The position numbers were made by a program, and so were the translations under genes. A stretch of DNA of 64,000 bases from Jacaranda mimosifolia (Eukaryota; Streptophyta; Magnoliopsida; Lamiales; Bignoniaceae). The notes below the pieces were generated by a model, which ran no database searches, was not told the origin of the DNA, and saw only the letters and a program-made list of their open reading frames with translations. The stretch spans positions 3,969,001 to 4,033,000 of the forward strand of contig CM032123.1 in the NCBI GenBank assembly GCA_018894105.1, read 5' to 3'. Below, one piece after another: positions 23,453-36,140 of the stretch; positions within the stretch are counted from its first letter, which is position 1, and each line of letters starts with the position of its first letter.

Positions 23453-25835
23453 TGTAATACCTCCATCTTTGAACGAATTATTATCTTAGAAGTATTATTA
23501 ATTATATCTCTAGAAGCATTTGATTTTCATTAAGGCTAGATTTCAATGTTATGGGATCTAGAATAATAGAAGAGCTTCTATCTTCTTTTTTCTTTTTTTC
23601 AAAAATCAATATACACAATATTAGATGTTAGGAATAATGGAGTAATATTAGTTGATTCTTCACCGATATTCGTGGATTGCTCTTCTCCTAAAATTTGAGC
23701 ATACAATTTATTTGGGGCTCAATCAACATTGAAGGGATCTTAATTGAAAATAAATATGGGATGCAAATTGATTTTTTTTTTTTTAGTTTATTAAGGATCC
23801 TATTTTAGGTACTTGTCTTGAATTTCACTTGCAATCTCGAGGACATAGATTTTAGAGTATTAATAATTTTGTAAATATTGCATGGCTGTTACTGAAGATG
23901 TAGAATTTATCAAGTCAGTTATTTGATGAGAACTTTATATATTGTGTTTTATGTTAAGGATTAAACTAGCTACTATGGATACCAATTTATGGCGAACGAA
24001 ATATTAATCTTTAGCCCATACTTAATTAGTGATGTGAGATGTGTTAGTTAGCCCAAATTATTTAATTCACTTTAAGTTCTTTACCTCATAACAAGTAGAA
24101 AAATAAGCCCATAAATGATATTTGTGTTTTATAGGTGAGGTGTAATAACAACCCAACTATTTAATTCATTTTAAGTTATGATTAAGCCCATAAATAGTGT
24201 AGAAAATAAGCCCACAAATTATTATGAAGTAATTACAGGCTTAGGTCCATATTATCAAGTTAAAAATGATGAAAATTTATTTTTATGGGTTTCAGATTTA
24301 TGAATGCATGGATAATTCTAGAGTTCTTGCCACCATTTTAAAACTCTATTTTGATAGTTTTTGGCCTCTATAAGATATCTAGTCATATTGGTTACCTAAA
24401 ACCATATAAATAAGGTAATGTGAAATCTTATGACCTCCTTTTCTGTACCACTATGTTTTCATGCGAAAATTCATCATAGATATTCCCTATTATTTAATTA
24501 TTAACAATGAAATAATTAAATTATGAAAAGTTAAGATTTCGGATATTTAGTCATGGACTTGGGAATTTTAGTAACTATCTAATCCTGATAAGGTTAGGAT
24601 TTTAGAATTATTTTTGCGACCTTGAGCTATTGTTTTCTGGGATTGATACTGATCAAGTCTTGAGGAGTTAGGAGCTCGAGTCATCTTCTTATCTCAATAA
24701 CATATGAATTTGAATTTATCCAAAATACCTAGCCTAGTAGTATAAATAACAATACAGTAGGACATAGCAAAGTCATACGCAAAGGTAAGAAAATACCATT
24801 TTTTTTAAATCTGTAGGAATTTTGATTCTTGGGTACTAACATCCTATTTTCCTATCATATAACTAGCGGAGAGTGCTTAAGTGGTAGATCAAATTTGAGG
24901 GAAACTTTGGGTTTTAAGATTTTAGAATAAATAAATTTCTTTCTTCACTCTATTGAAAATATTCTCTTCATAAAAATGTTTTCTGCATGAAATAATAAGT
25001 AAATATCTATTCTCTTTCCATTAAAAAAATATTTCCTACATAAATGGTTTTCACATCAAAATAGGTGATTTGCAAATTAAATTCTTAAATCAAATAGTTC
25101 ATTTGTTGTAGAATTATTTTGTCTGCAAATATTTAATCATTCATAAGAATTTTTCGCATTCATAAAACTATTTTTTTAGGATTTGAGCATGTAAAAACAA
25201 TTTTTTTTTGAATCTTGTATAAAACGTAGTATTCCTTGTTGAAATAAATAATAAAAAAGATCTATGCTCTGAATAATTGAGGAATTATCGATAGAAACAA
25301 ATTCCATAACTGTGTTATGGGATTACAGTAGCAAAAGATTTCTAAAGCCACTTAACAGCGTTGTAGTTAAGATTTTTAAAGCCACTTAACGACATTCTAG
25401 TTAAGATCTCTGAAGCTACTTAACGGGTGTGGTGTTGTAGTTAAAATCTCTGAAGCCACTTAACAGCATCGTAGTTAAGAATTCTGAAAACATTTAATGG
25501 CGTTGTACTTAAAATCTTGGCCAAGATAGCCGATTAGAATCCTGAGAGTTCATGAGCATGGTTGATTAATGAATTGAAAGTTTCTAATAAGTTGTGTAAA
25601 TTTTCTTCTGAATTACTCTGAAAGTATGTCCTGAAAATTTTCTAATAAGATGATTCCTGATTTTTGCATTAAATTGTTTTTAAAAAAAAAAAAAAAGAAG
25701 ATGAAAGCCAATATTCTTATCTTCAACAATTTCTTTTATCCCATTTCATATTTATATATGCTCAAATCCGGTAGGAAGATAAGGAGATTTATCTATTGGG
25801 CGAAGTGTTCCTCATAGGATACTCCAACCACCATT
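23453..25835 (+). repeat. LARD-type LTR next to PRP16 fragment (copy C)
   Basis: Starts TGTAATACCTCC, contains the TATAAATA box (about 24740) and the 36-bp minisatellite (25334-25520), and ends near 25835, about 330 bp before the expected LTR end. It is the longest uninterrupted LTR of this family in the window. Its 5' neighbour is PRP16 sequence, not a polypurine tract, so it is a 5' LTR or a solo LTR rather than a 3' LTR. Confidence 0.8.
25334..25520 (+). repeat. 36-bp minisatellite in LTR copy C
   Basis: Five or so copies of the 'gccacttaacgg..ttgtagttaaga' unit, equivalent to the array at 1885-2140 but with fewer units. Confidence 0.8.
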
Positions 25836-25954
25836 CTTCATCTTTCTCCTTCTTTCTTCTTTGTTCTTCTTTTTTTTTAATTTATTTTTTTATTTTTAAA
25901 CAACAACAACAACAATAATAATAATTTATGAGCGTGATATCTCAACAGTTCATT
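25836..25954. other. Low-complexity joint between LTR C and PRP16 copy 2
   Basis: Pyrimidine-rich sequence (tcttctttgttcttcttttt) followed by an AAC/AAT microsatellite (about 25899-25925). It separates the truncated LTR from the truncated PRP16 fragment and may have been a recombination or repair site. Confidence 0.5.
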
Positions 25955-26818
25955 CTTTATTTTCTGGATTTCCCTAACTATGTTTGATCCTTTCCGTGAT
26001 ATTATAGCCATATCTGATGTCGAGTCTTTCAAAGGCATAATAGGATCGGCCTGCCTAGTGAAAATAATCCTCCTGTCGAGAAAAGGGGGTTTTGTATCAT
26101 GCACAAGAAGAATAACCTTATGTTCTTCCTCATCATCAAACCCCATCCAAACCTCAGTTCCTCTAATAGCTTTGGATCTCAGAAGTTGCTAATCCTCCCA
26201 CTGAGCATTATCGGTGGTTAGCCGTGATAATTTTTTGCTCTGTGCAAAAGTCATCTTGCTTCCATCTCTCCAGACCAGTTTTTTGGCTAACTCTGCCTCT
26301 TTCTTCTGGAAAGATGCTTTATTACTAGGAAAAAATGAGGAGCCATCCGCATCATACATAACGCTGCTTTCTTCTCGATCATACCATGCACAACCAAAAT
26401 TGTACTCCGTCTCTAATCGCATACTTTCAATATCTCATGATTATGTTCTTCAGATATGTTTTTCGGCCATTTTCTCCATCCTCAGCCAAATGTTGCATGT
26501 CCGAAGAGAAGCTAATCTGATTAGACTTCCCACTATATCGAGAACTTACAGACCTAACAGAGGACCTAGATGCCTGAATTGGTGTGGGGGAAGGAGCAAT
26601 GCTATCCCAAGGAGATGTTGTAGCAGAAGAAATTAGGGTACGCCATCCCAACCATGTGGAAATGAGTCGTGCATCAAGAGAGGCCCCAATAATAATGGGG
26701 GTTAGAAAACACTGATGGTGTCTACTACTAGAACTGCGGCCATCACAACATGGTATCTCTTCCCACTCCCATCGTCCATCATCTCAATCAGATCTGCCAA
26801 GTGACCTGATAGTCCTAT
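25955..26818 (-). pseudogene. PRP16 fragment copy 2, inner part
   Basis: Homologous to 20380-21190 of the PRP16 pseudogene: minus-strand words include [32 protein letters not shown] and [13 protein letters not shown]. It is broken by frameshifts. It stops matching after the KGSN-VREI segment, so the helicase domain is absent. It is separated from its N-terminal part (33294-33692) by a copia element whose target duplication CCTAT lies at 26814-26818 and 33294-33298. Confidence 0.88.
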
Positions 26819-27734
26819 TGTTGGACGTATAGATTATAAACAACAGTTTATAAAGTAATTATAAAATAGTTTATAATCACGGGGCAGTGTTTGGAAAAAT
26901 AATATAATAAATATTTTAGAAAACGGCAAACAGCAATATATATATTCCAAAATTATTCAGTTGCAATTTAGTTTAACATAAGCATAAACCAAAGCAAACA
27001 TACCAATTTGGAATATAAGAACAGAAATACAAAGATCAGTATATCTAAATTGAGAACTTATCTCAAAGTTCTGTATCGTAACAGAACTCAGACTGAATCA
27101 CCAGAATCTGATTTGCCTTGAAAAAATTATCGCCCCTACCAGTGCACAGGGTACAGCGAAACTTCCTCCAAGATAAGGCAGTCTCATAAGCCATTTGGTG
27201 CACTCCAAAAGAACTTCACATTCATCACCACTCAGTCGCCAGAAAATGATAAACAACACTATTATAGAAGTATATGAGATGGATAAAAGAGAATCTGTTC
27301 TTCTTCCTTTAGTCTACACCTAGCAGACTAATTTATAAGTGATAGGAGGGGATCACCTTTTAAGGTTTTTCCATATGGGACAAGAAAGGCTACAATATAT
27401 ATAGGAGTGAAGTTTACCAAACTTTTCTTCCAATTCCTATGTGGGACAATTTTGATAATATATATAGGTATAGTATGACATGTTTTCCTTGCTTTTCCTA
27501 TGTGGGATAAAGATAAAACAAAATTGTTTTGAATTCCCACAAGTTCCCACATCTTTATCTTGATTCCAATGAGAGACAACTCTCATTTATAGAATCCATA
27601 CTTATTGAACCCCTCTTAACACTTCAAACATCTATGGATTTCAACCAGTAATTGGCACTAATCCAAAGAAATAAATCATCTCTTTAACATGTAATTAGCC
27701 TCAAATATCGAATAAATGGATGCCAATTACAACA
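26819..27734 (-). repeat. 3' LTR of copia element 2
   Basis: 916 bp, TG...CA ends. On its internal side, 27735-27748 reads as a purine tract on the minus strand (ggatttgtggggga), which fixes this as the 3' LTR. Confidence 0.9.
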
Positions 27735-28283
27735 ATCCCCCACAAATCCATAGTGTTGGACTATCAAGATTATCGTAACTTGCTTTCAGTAATGGTACCT
27801 TCCGGTTTGAACCACTACCTAAGTTATTCAACTTATGCCACCACAAGGACAAATGGATCTAAGCCTTGAATTTGGCCCTTGGATGTGTTGGCGTCCATTG
27901 GTAACAACAAGCTACATGGCTATGCAGTGATCTTTAGGTTTGACACGTTACGACCATGTGTCCCGATCCTGTATCATGAATGTTTTCAAGGAATAACCAT
28001 TTTCCTCTAGTCACGGCCAAACGACTACATTCACTTAGTTGGGCATCTCCAGGGATGCACTGCTTGCATCTCATCAGTATGACTTGACCCCATTCAGAGT
28101 TAGCACTCTTACTTTACTTGCAGTTAACAGCACCTTCCAGGTATACCGGGGGACAGACTCAGATACTAGGGTATCAATCAAGTTTAGGTGCACTTTGACA
28201 CACTCAACAACTTATTTATACCACATTGAACCTCCTTGTGGGATCTCCACTTGGTAGGTTGGGTTGCTACTGCAGGTGCATCG

Positions 28284-31200
28284 CTAATGGGTTTTCAATC
28301 CCATCCCCAGCCTGGATTTTTGGAATAAGGACAACTCAAGTCCTTTCGTTAAAGGATCGGCTATGTTGTCTTTGGATCCAACAAAATCAATGGCCACAAT
28401 CCTATCAGACACAAGCTCCCTTATAGACTTTAGTCTAACTTGGATGTGTCTCTTGGTCTTTTGATTATACTTTGAACTTCTAATCTTTGCAATTGTGGTT
28501 TGACTATCACAATGCACTGCAATTGCAGACAAAGGCTTACTTACCATGGGTAATTGGACCATCAGCCCATGTAGCCACTCAGCCTCTATTCCAATTATGT
28601 CCAAAGCACATAACTCTGCCTCAAATGTAGACCGAGTTATCAAAGTCTGTTTAGTAGACTTCCAGGAGACAGTGCCTCCACCTAAGGTAAATACATACCA
28701 TGTACACCCATTACTACCGAAGTTTTTGGCTATCCAGCTAGCATCACTATAGCCCTCAAGTACTGCAGGGAATATGCCATAATGCAGAGCAAATGATGTT
28801 GTGCCCTTAAGATACCGAAGTACCCTATCTAAAGCCTCCCAATGGGTTATATTGGGACAACTTGTATACCTCGCCAGCTTTGAAACTGCAAATGAGATAT
28901 CTGGTCTTGAGCCATTTGCAAGCAAGCTCCCAATAATTTGAGAATACCTCAATTGAGGCACAGGAATACCACTTTCATTCTTGAAAAGAGTCACAGAAGG
29001 ATCATATGGTGTCTTAGCGATTCTACATTCTTTATAGCCAAATTTCTCAATTATCTTTTCAACATAGTGAGATTGAGAAATATCTATACCCTCTGTTGAC
29101 CGAATCAACTTGAGGCCAAGAATCACATTAGCTTCACCCATATCTTTCATTTCAAACTTACTTTTCAAGTATGACTTTGTCTCATTGATAATCTCAATGG
29201 TAGAACCAATTAATAAAATGTCATCCACATATAAACATAGTACAATACAATCATCATCACCTTTAACCTTACAGTAAATGCACTTATCATTATCATTATC
29301 ATTTATGCTGAAACCAAATGATAAAATAGTTTTATCAAATTTCTCATGCCACTGCTTAGGCGCTTGTTTCAATCCATAAAGGGATTTAACAAGCTTACAG
29401 ACCTTTTGCTCGTTACCAGGAGCTACAAATCCCTCAGGTTGATCCATATAAATCTCTTTCTCGAGATCACCATTCAGAAAAGCTGTTTTCACATCTATCT
29501 GGTAAATCGGGTAACCATATACGGCAGCCAGTGCTATAAGCACCCAGATTGTAGTCAATCGAGCAACTGGGGAATAGGTATCAAAGAAGTCTATTCCCTC
29601 TTTTTGTCTAAAGCCTTTGGCAACTAATCTGGCCTTAAACTTATCAATGGTTCCATCAGATTTAAATTTCTTTTTAAAGATCCATTTGCATCCAATCGTA
29701 GTACACCTCGGAGGTAGATCGACTAATTCTCATGTCCTATTAGAGACAATGGAATCCATCTCACTTTTGATAGCTACCTTCCAATGCTTAGCTTCAAGTG
29801 AGGCCATAGCATCCTTGAAGGTCACAGGATCATCCTCGATATTATAAGTGATGAAATCACTTCCAAAATCCTTGACGACCCTAGCTCTTTTACTCCGTTT
29901 AGGTTCATCTGGTTCTTCAGCTTCAGCGAAGGCTGAACCAGAACTACTTGAAAAACCCCCCACATTAGACATCTTTTCCACATGATCAGGAATAGACGTC
30001 GATATAAGAGCTAAATCTAAAGAAACATCATGAGGTACTCCAGTTTTCATTGGAAACACGTCCTCAAAAAATGTAGCGTCACGAAATTCTACTATTGTGT
30101 TAACCTCTATGCTTGGGATTTCAGATTTAATTACCAAAAATCTCAATGCATAGCTTGTTTCCACATAGCCCAAGAAGACCGCATCAACTGTTTTAGGACC
30201 AAGCTTTTTCCTCTTGTGTTCTGGGACTAGAACTTTTGCAAGACATCCACACCCTCGAAAATACTTTAAGCTAGGTTTTCTGGCTTTCCAGACTTCAAAC
30301 GAAGTGCTTTCTTTATGTTTGAGAGGGACTCTATTCAGAATATGGCAAGCCGTATTCAAAGCCTCTCCCCACATATATTTAGGCAGTCCTGAATTCAAAA
30401 GCAGACTATTGATCATGTCTTTAAAGGTTCTATTCTTTCGTTCTGCTATCCCATTAAATGAGGGAGAGTATGGAGGAGTCTTTTCATGAATAATACCAAA
30501 GTTTCGGCAATATTCATCGAAGGGTTTAGACTCGTACTCTCCTCCTCTATCTGATCTTAACCTTTTAAGTTTCTTACCAGTTTGATTTTCAGCTTCATTT
30601 TTAAAAATGATAAAGTTTTCAAGTGCTTCATCTTTATGTTTTAACAGATAAACATAACAATACCTACTGCAATCATCTATAAAGGTAATGAATTATCTTT
30701 TCTGATCTTTAGTTAAGATTCCATTGAACTCACAAATATCTGTATGCACAAGCTCAAGTATTTCAGAATTCCTTTCAATCGATTGATAAGGTTTTCTTAC
30801 TTGTTTAGCCTTAGCAAATATTTGACATTTGTGACTACTTTCAATATCATGTTTAGGTATCAAATTTAAGTTCATCATGTGTTTAACAGAACCAAATTTT
30901 AAATGGCCTAAACGACTATGCCAAACAGTGGAACATTCAACAGTATTCACAAAAGAAAGATCAGAATACGCAGTATTACACATGCTTGAACCAACATTTT
31001 CAACTCGCACTTTGAATAATCCATCAGACAAATAACCCTTTCCAACAAAAGAACTATAATGCAAGATTACAACTTTATCGTACTTAAAAGTAAGTTCACA
31101 ACCTTCCCTAACTATAACAGAACCACTTATTATATTCCTACGAATCGTTGGAACATGGTGCACCCTTAGCAGAGATAGTATACGCCTCGAAGGAAACTTC

Positions 31201-32321
31201 AGATCCACGCGTCCTATCCTAAGCACTTTGGCAGCACTTAAGTTCCCCATCGTTACGGATTTTCCATCGATTGGCTGATAAGACACAAATAGCAATTTAT
31301 CAGCACAAACATGCATATTTGCCCCAGTGTCAATTAACCAATCAAAAGGTTCATAAATAGAGAGGAATTCAGGTTTCAAAGAAACATACCCATCAATATT
31401 CGTTTCTGGAGCCCTAGTTTCACTAGGTTCCCCCACAACCATGTTGACCAGAGCTGGCCCAGTAGACTCAAGTTTAGCCTTGGCTTTCTTAGAGGGGCAC
31501 TCCTTAGCCCAATGACCTACCTGTCCACAATTCCAGCATGGTTTGTTTGCTTTTGGTTTCTTGTTGGCCTTGGTTTTGCCTTTATTTATGGTTTTAGAAT
31601 TCGAGTTCATTTGGTTCATTCTATTGAACTTTTTCTTCCCTTTAGTAGCCACATTTGCCTTAGGTAGGTGCTCAACCGAAACTTCATGAGTTTGATTCCG
31701 GTGTTCTTCCTCAATGCTTATGGCAATCATCAGATCATCTAGGGACAACTTCCCTTTCTAATGCTTGAGTGTCATTCCAAAGTTTTCCCAAAACTTAGGA
31801 AATTTATCCACTATGGACATGACCAGAAATTTCTCAGGAAGTTTCATCTCAGCATCAGCAAGAGCATGCTCAAGATTGATCAGTTCATGTGTTTGTTCAG
31901 CTACAGACTTTCCCTCAACCATCTGATACTTCATGAACCTTGAAACAGAATACTTCTCAAGCCCTTGCTCTTAAGTATTATATTTTCGGTCCAACTCATC
32001 CCACAGTGATTTAGCAGTGTATGAGTCCGAGCAGTATACATCGAAGAGAACATTTGACAGTGACGACAAAATTATCCCTCGACCTAACTGATCTTTCTCA
32101 GTCCATTAAGCTATTTCAGTTGTTTTAGGGTCAGTATCAGTAGGTTCAGGTCTAGTCACCTAAATCACCGAAAGAAGACCTTTCATTGTAAACCAAATTT
32201 TCATTCGTTGTTGCCAACGTTTGAAAAACTGGCCCCCAAACTTTTCTGGCAAGCCAAAAAGGTCCACTCTTGAGGACAACAATGAACCAATACCAAAACC
32301 ACTTGCAGATGAAGAAGCCAT
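28284..32321 (-). pseudogene. Gag-pol remnant of copia element 2
   Basis: Gag begins at an ATG at 32321 (MASSSASGFGIG) and is broken by stops near 32160, 32104, 31972 and 31758. Next come the zinc knuckle CWNCGQVGHWAKEC (about 31530), the protease motif WLIDTGANMH (about 31350), and the pre-integrase HLKFG region (about 30900). The integrase part spans about 30690-29730 with a break near 30690. Reverse transcriptase has the intact catalytic YVDD (about 29225), and RNase H runs to about 28284. The last 424 codons are open, so the pol 3' part is much better preserved than in copia element 1. Confidence 0.88.
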
Positions 32322-32373
32322 TTTCAAATAAGCAGTTTAAACAAACACTAGAAAAGAATAATTTCTTCAAGAT

Positions 32374-33293
32374 TGTTGGACGTACAGATTATAAACAACA
32401 ATTTATAAAGTAATTATAAAACAGTTTATAATCACGAGGCAGTGTTTGGAAAAATAATATAATAAATATTTCAGAAAACGGTAAACAACAATATATATAT
32501 ATATTCCAAAATTATTCAGTTGCAATTTAGTTTAACATAAGCATAAACCAAAGCAAGCATACCAATTTGGAATATAAGAACAGAAATACAAAGATCAGTA
32601 TATCTAAATTGAGAACTTATCTCAAAGTTATGTATCGTAACAGAACTCAGACTGAATCACCAGAATCTGATTTGCCTTGAAAAAATTATCGCCCCTACCA
32701 GTACACAGGGTGCAGCGAAACTTCCTCCAGGATAAGACAGTCTCAGAAGCCCTTTGGTGCACTCCAAAAGAACTTCACCTCGATCACCACTCAGTCGCCA
32801 GAAAGTGATAAACAACACTATTATAGAATTATATGAGATGGATAAAAGAGAATATGTTCTTCTTCTTTTAGTCTACACCTAGCAGACTAATTTATAAGTG
32901 ATAGGAGGGGATCACCTTTTAAGGTTTTTCCATGTGGGACAAGAAAGGCTACAATATATATAGGAGTGAAGTTTACCAAACTTTTCTTCCAATTCCTATG
33001 TGGGACAATTTTGATAATATATATAGGTATAGTATGACATGTTTTCCTTGCTTTTCCTATGTGGGATAAAGATAAAACAAAATTGTTTTGAATTCCCACA
33101 AGTTCCCACATCTTTATCTTGATTTCAATGAGAGACAACTCACATTTATAGAATCCATACTTATTGAACCCCTCTTAACACTTCAAACATCTATGGATTT
33201 CAACCAGTAATTGACACTAATCCAAAGAAATAAAACATCTCTTTAACATGTAATTAGCCCCAAATATCGAATAAATGGGTGCCAATTACAACA
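32374..33293 (-). repeat. 5' LTR of copia element 2
   Basis: 920 bp, matching 26819-27734 with few differences. The sequence just inside it on the minus strand (atcttgaagaaattatt) is not the usual tRNA-Met complement, so the primer tRNA may differ. Confidence 0.9.
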
Positions 33294-33692
33294 CCTATCA
33301 CATCTACTTCTCTTTCTTCCATAGCCTCCATTGTGTTCTTTTCCTTCATCACCCTGAGATGACTCCCTTAGGGTCATCCTTTCCCTATCAGAGCCATGTC
33401 TACTTCTTGTTTCTTTGCTGGAACTTTTGTAGTATTCATCATCTTCATCAACAGACACTACAACAGAAGCAACTCTTTCTTTGGGAACTTTAAATTGTCC
33501 ATTAACCTCTGATTCCACACGTTTTGTATTGGCAAGGACATCAAGCCCTAAAACTGATTTCCTCTTAGGGGGCCTGAAGAGCACTCGATCCTGCCTAGGC
33601 ACAAACAAACCCCTAGCACTAGAGTCCTCCGTTACTAGGGTGTCAATTCTCTTATTTGGATCCAATAACACACTATTTCTATTTCTCTCCAT
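33294..33692 (-). pseudogene. PRP16 fragment copy 2, N-terminal part
   Basis: From the ATG at 33692 the minus strand gives about 130 residues open in one frame: start region DTLVTEDSSA, then DRVLFRPPKRKS, DGEGKEHN-type acidic/basic stretch and GGYGRKRSR, matching copy 1. It ends at the CCTAT duplication and continues across the copia element at 26818. Confidence 0.88.
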
Positions 33693-33719
33693 ATGTCTTT
33701 TTATTGTGTTCAATGCTTT

Positions 33720-35797
33720 TGTAATACCTCCAGTTTTGGATGAATTATTTTAATTATTGATGCAACGGGTAAAATATAGTAGGAAAGAAAAAAAGAAAAG
33801 TTATTTCATGAATAGCTTAAATAAAAAAAGTTTGTACACGACAAGCCTCAAAACAAAGAAAAAGAACTTTCTTGTGGAGAAAAAATCAAAGAATTCTATT
33901 GCTCAAGTTGTGTTTGACAAACTACATATGTGAGCCTATTTATAGGCCCCTTAAAAAATCCTTGTCCTTTGAAGGATAGGAATATGAAAAATCTATACTT
34001 ATATCTAAGACTCCTAACACCGTAAAAATAATATAAAATAACATCTAACTCTCTAAAGATAATGTAAAATTTGAAATAACAAGTAATGTAATATTTATCT
34101 AAAAAGAAAAAAATCTAAAGGATAAGACTTATTATCTATAAAATATATCTTGTGTGTAGAAAGTCTTCTAGAAGATCACTGCAACTAAGATTATCTCTAT
34201 CTTCTGCATCAATTATACCTCTAGAAGCACTTGAATTTTATTAAGGTTAGGCTTCAATGTTAGGGGATCTCGAAGAATAGAATGCATGGTTAGCATAGAG
34301 CTTCTATCTTTTGAAAAAAAAATATGAATATACACGAGATTAGATGTTTGGATTAATGGAGTAATATTAGTTGATTTTCACGGATATTCGTGTGTCACTT
34401 TTCTCCTAGAATTGGAGCATACAAATTATTTGGAGCTCGATCCACATTGAAAGGATCTTAAATGAAAATAAATATAGGATATAATTTTATTTTATTTTAA
34501 GGTTATTAAGGATCCTATTTTAGGTACTTGCTCTTAATTGTACTTGCAATCTCGAGGACATATATTTTAGAGTATTAATAATTTTGTAAAGATTGCTTTG
34601 TTGTTATTGAAGATGTAGAATTTATCAAGTCAATTATTTGATGGGAACTTTATATATTGAGTTTTATGTTAAGGATTAAGCTAGCTACAATGAATACCAA
34701 TTTATGGCAAATGAAATATTAATCTTTAATCCATACTTAATTAGTGACTTGAGATGTATTAGTTAGCCCAAATTATTTAATTCACTTTAAGTTCTTTAGC
34801 TTATAACAAGTATAAAAAATAAGTCCATAAATGGTATTTGTGTTTTATAGGTTAGTTATAATAACAACACAACTATTTAATTCATTTTGAGTTATGATTA
34901 AGCCTGTAAGTAGTGTAGAAAATAAGCCCCCAAATTATTATGAAGTAATTATGAGTTTAGGTCCATGATTATTAAGCTAAAAATGAAGAAAACTTATTTT
35001 TATGGAATTTTTGGATTTATAGATAGATGGATAATTCTAGAGGTTTTCCCACCATTTTAAAACTTATTTGGATAGTTTTTGATCCACATAAGGTATCTAG
35101 TCATATTGGTCAGCTAAAACCATATAAATATAGGTGATATGAAATCTTAGTACCTCCTTTTTTGTACCACCATGTTTTCATGCGAAAATTCATCATAAAT
35201 ATTTCCTATTATTTACTAAATTATGGTAATAGTTAGCTAAGATCCAAAATAATTAAATCCTGATAAGATTAGGATTTTAAAATTATCTCTGCAGTTTTGA
35301 GCTATTATTATCTGGGATTGATACTGATCAAGTCTGGAGGAATTAGGAATTAGAGTCATTTTCATATTTCAATAAGATATGAATTCTAGTTTATCTAAAA
35401 TACCTAGCCTATTTGTATAAACAACCATACAGTATGAAATTGAGAAGCCATATGCAAAGGTAGGAAAATACCATTTTTTTTTAGGAATTTTCATTCTTGG
35501 CAACTAACATCCTATTTTTCTGTTGCAGAACAAGTGGCGAATGCGTAAGTTGAAGATCAAATATGAGGGGAACTTTGGGTTTTAAGATTTTAGAGCAATT
35601 AAATTTCTTTACTCCTTCTATTGAAAATATTCTATTCGAATAAATGTTTTCTGCTTGAAAAAGTAAGTAAATGTCTATTCTCTTTCCATTAAAAATATCT
35701 TTCCTGCATAAATGGTTTTTGCATCAAAATAGGTGATTTTGCAAATTAAATTCTTAAATCTAATAGTTTATTTGCTGTAGAATTATTCCATCTGCAG
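33720..35797 (+). repeat. LARD-type LTR next to PRP16 copy 2 (copy D)
   Basis: Starts TGTAATACCTCC directly after the PRP16 5' flank gttcaatgcttt, as at 21626 and 23453. It is interrupted by a solo LTR (33758-34211), then continues through a mutated TATA region (about 35416) to about 35797, where CACTA-like sequence begins. The last ~1 kb is missing. Confidence 0.8.
33758..34211 (+). mobile_element. Solo LTR with 5-bp target duplication
   Basis: 454 bp with perfect short inverted ends TGATGCA...TGCATCA and the flanking duplication ATTAT (33753-33757 and 34212-34216). The uninterrupted LTR copies lack it. A TATA-like tatttatagg is found near 33949. No internal region, so it is what remains after recombination between two LTRs. 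Superfamily not determined. Confidence 0.85.
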
Positions 35798-36140
35798 GTA
35801 TCATAACAAAAAAAATAGCTTTAGTGATCGCCAAACAGTGATTGTTGGGAGCTGTCACAAATTTTTGATCGATTTTATTTAAAATTTTAAAATAAAAAAA
35901 TAGTAATGGAATGGTGACCGAATTGTGACTAAATTAATGACTCCAAACATGATAGTCACTACTCAGTCATTAAATTAGTGATCGATTTTTCTTGTGTCAC
36001 AAAAGTGGTCACTGAATTAGTGATCGATTTTTCTTGGGTAAAAAAAATGGTCATTAAATTCTCCAATCTCTTTAACATGGGTCACTAATTAGTGACCATG
36101 TACAGACTAGTCATAAATCTGTCACAAATTCTTAAACAAA
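35798..36140 (+). mobile_element. CACTA-like transposon terminal remnant
   Basis: The edge catAACAAAAAAAATAGC, followed by many short words 'ttagtgatcg', 'gtcact' and 'agtgacc' in both orientations, resembles the CACTA element terminus and its subterminal repeats. The terminal CACTA itself is mutated. No transposase is visible. Confidence 0.45.

Larger units (their letters stand above)
26819..33293 (-). mobile_element. Ty1/copia retrotransposon 2, complete with target duplication
   Basis: 6.5 kb, minus orientation. The LTRs 26819-27734 and 32374-33293 both run TGTTGGACG...AATTACAACA and look nearly identical; the 5-bp duplication CCTAT flanks them. Gag, protease, integrase, reverse transcriptase and RNase H are present in copia order in long but broken frames. 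It inserted in a PRP16 pseudogene fragment. High LTR similarity makes it the youngest clear insertion here. I did not assign a lineage. Confidence 0.93.
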
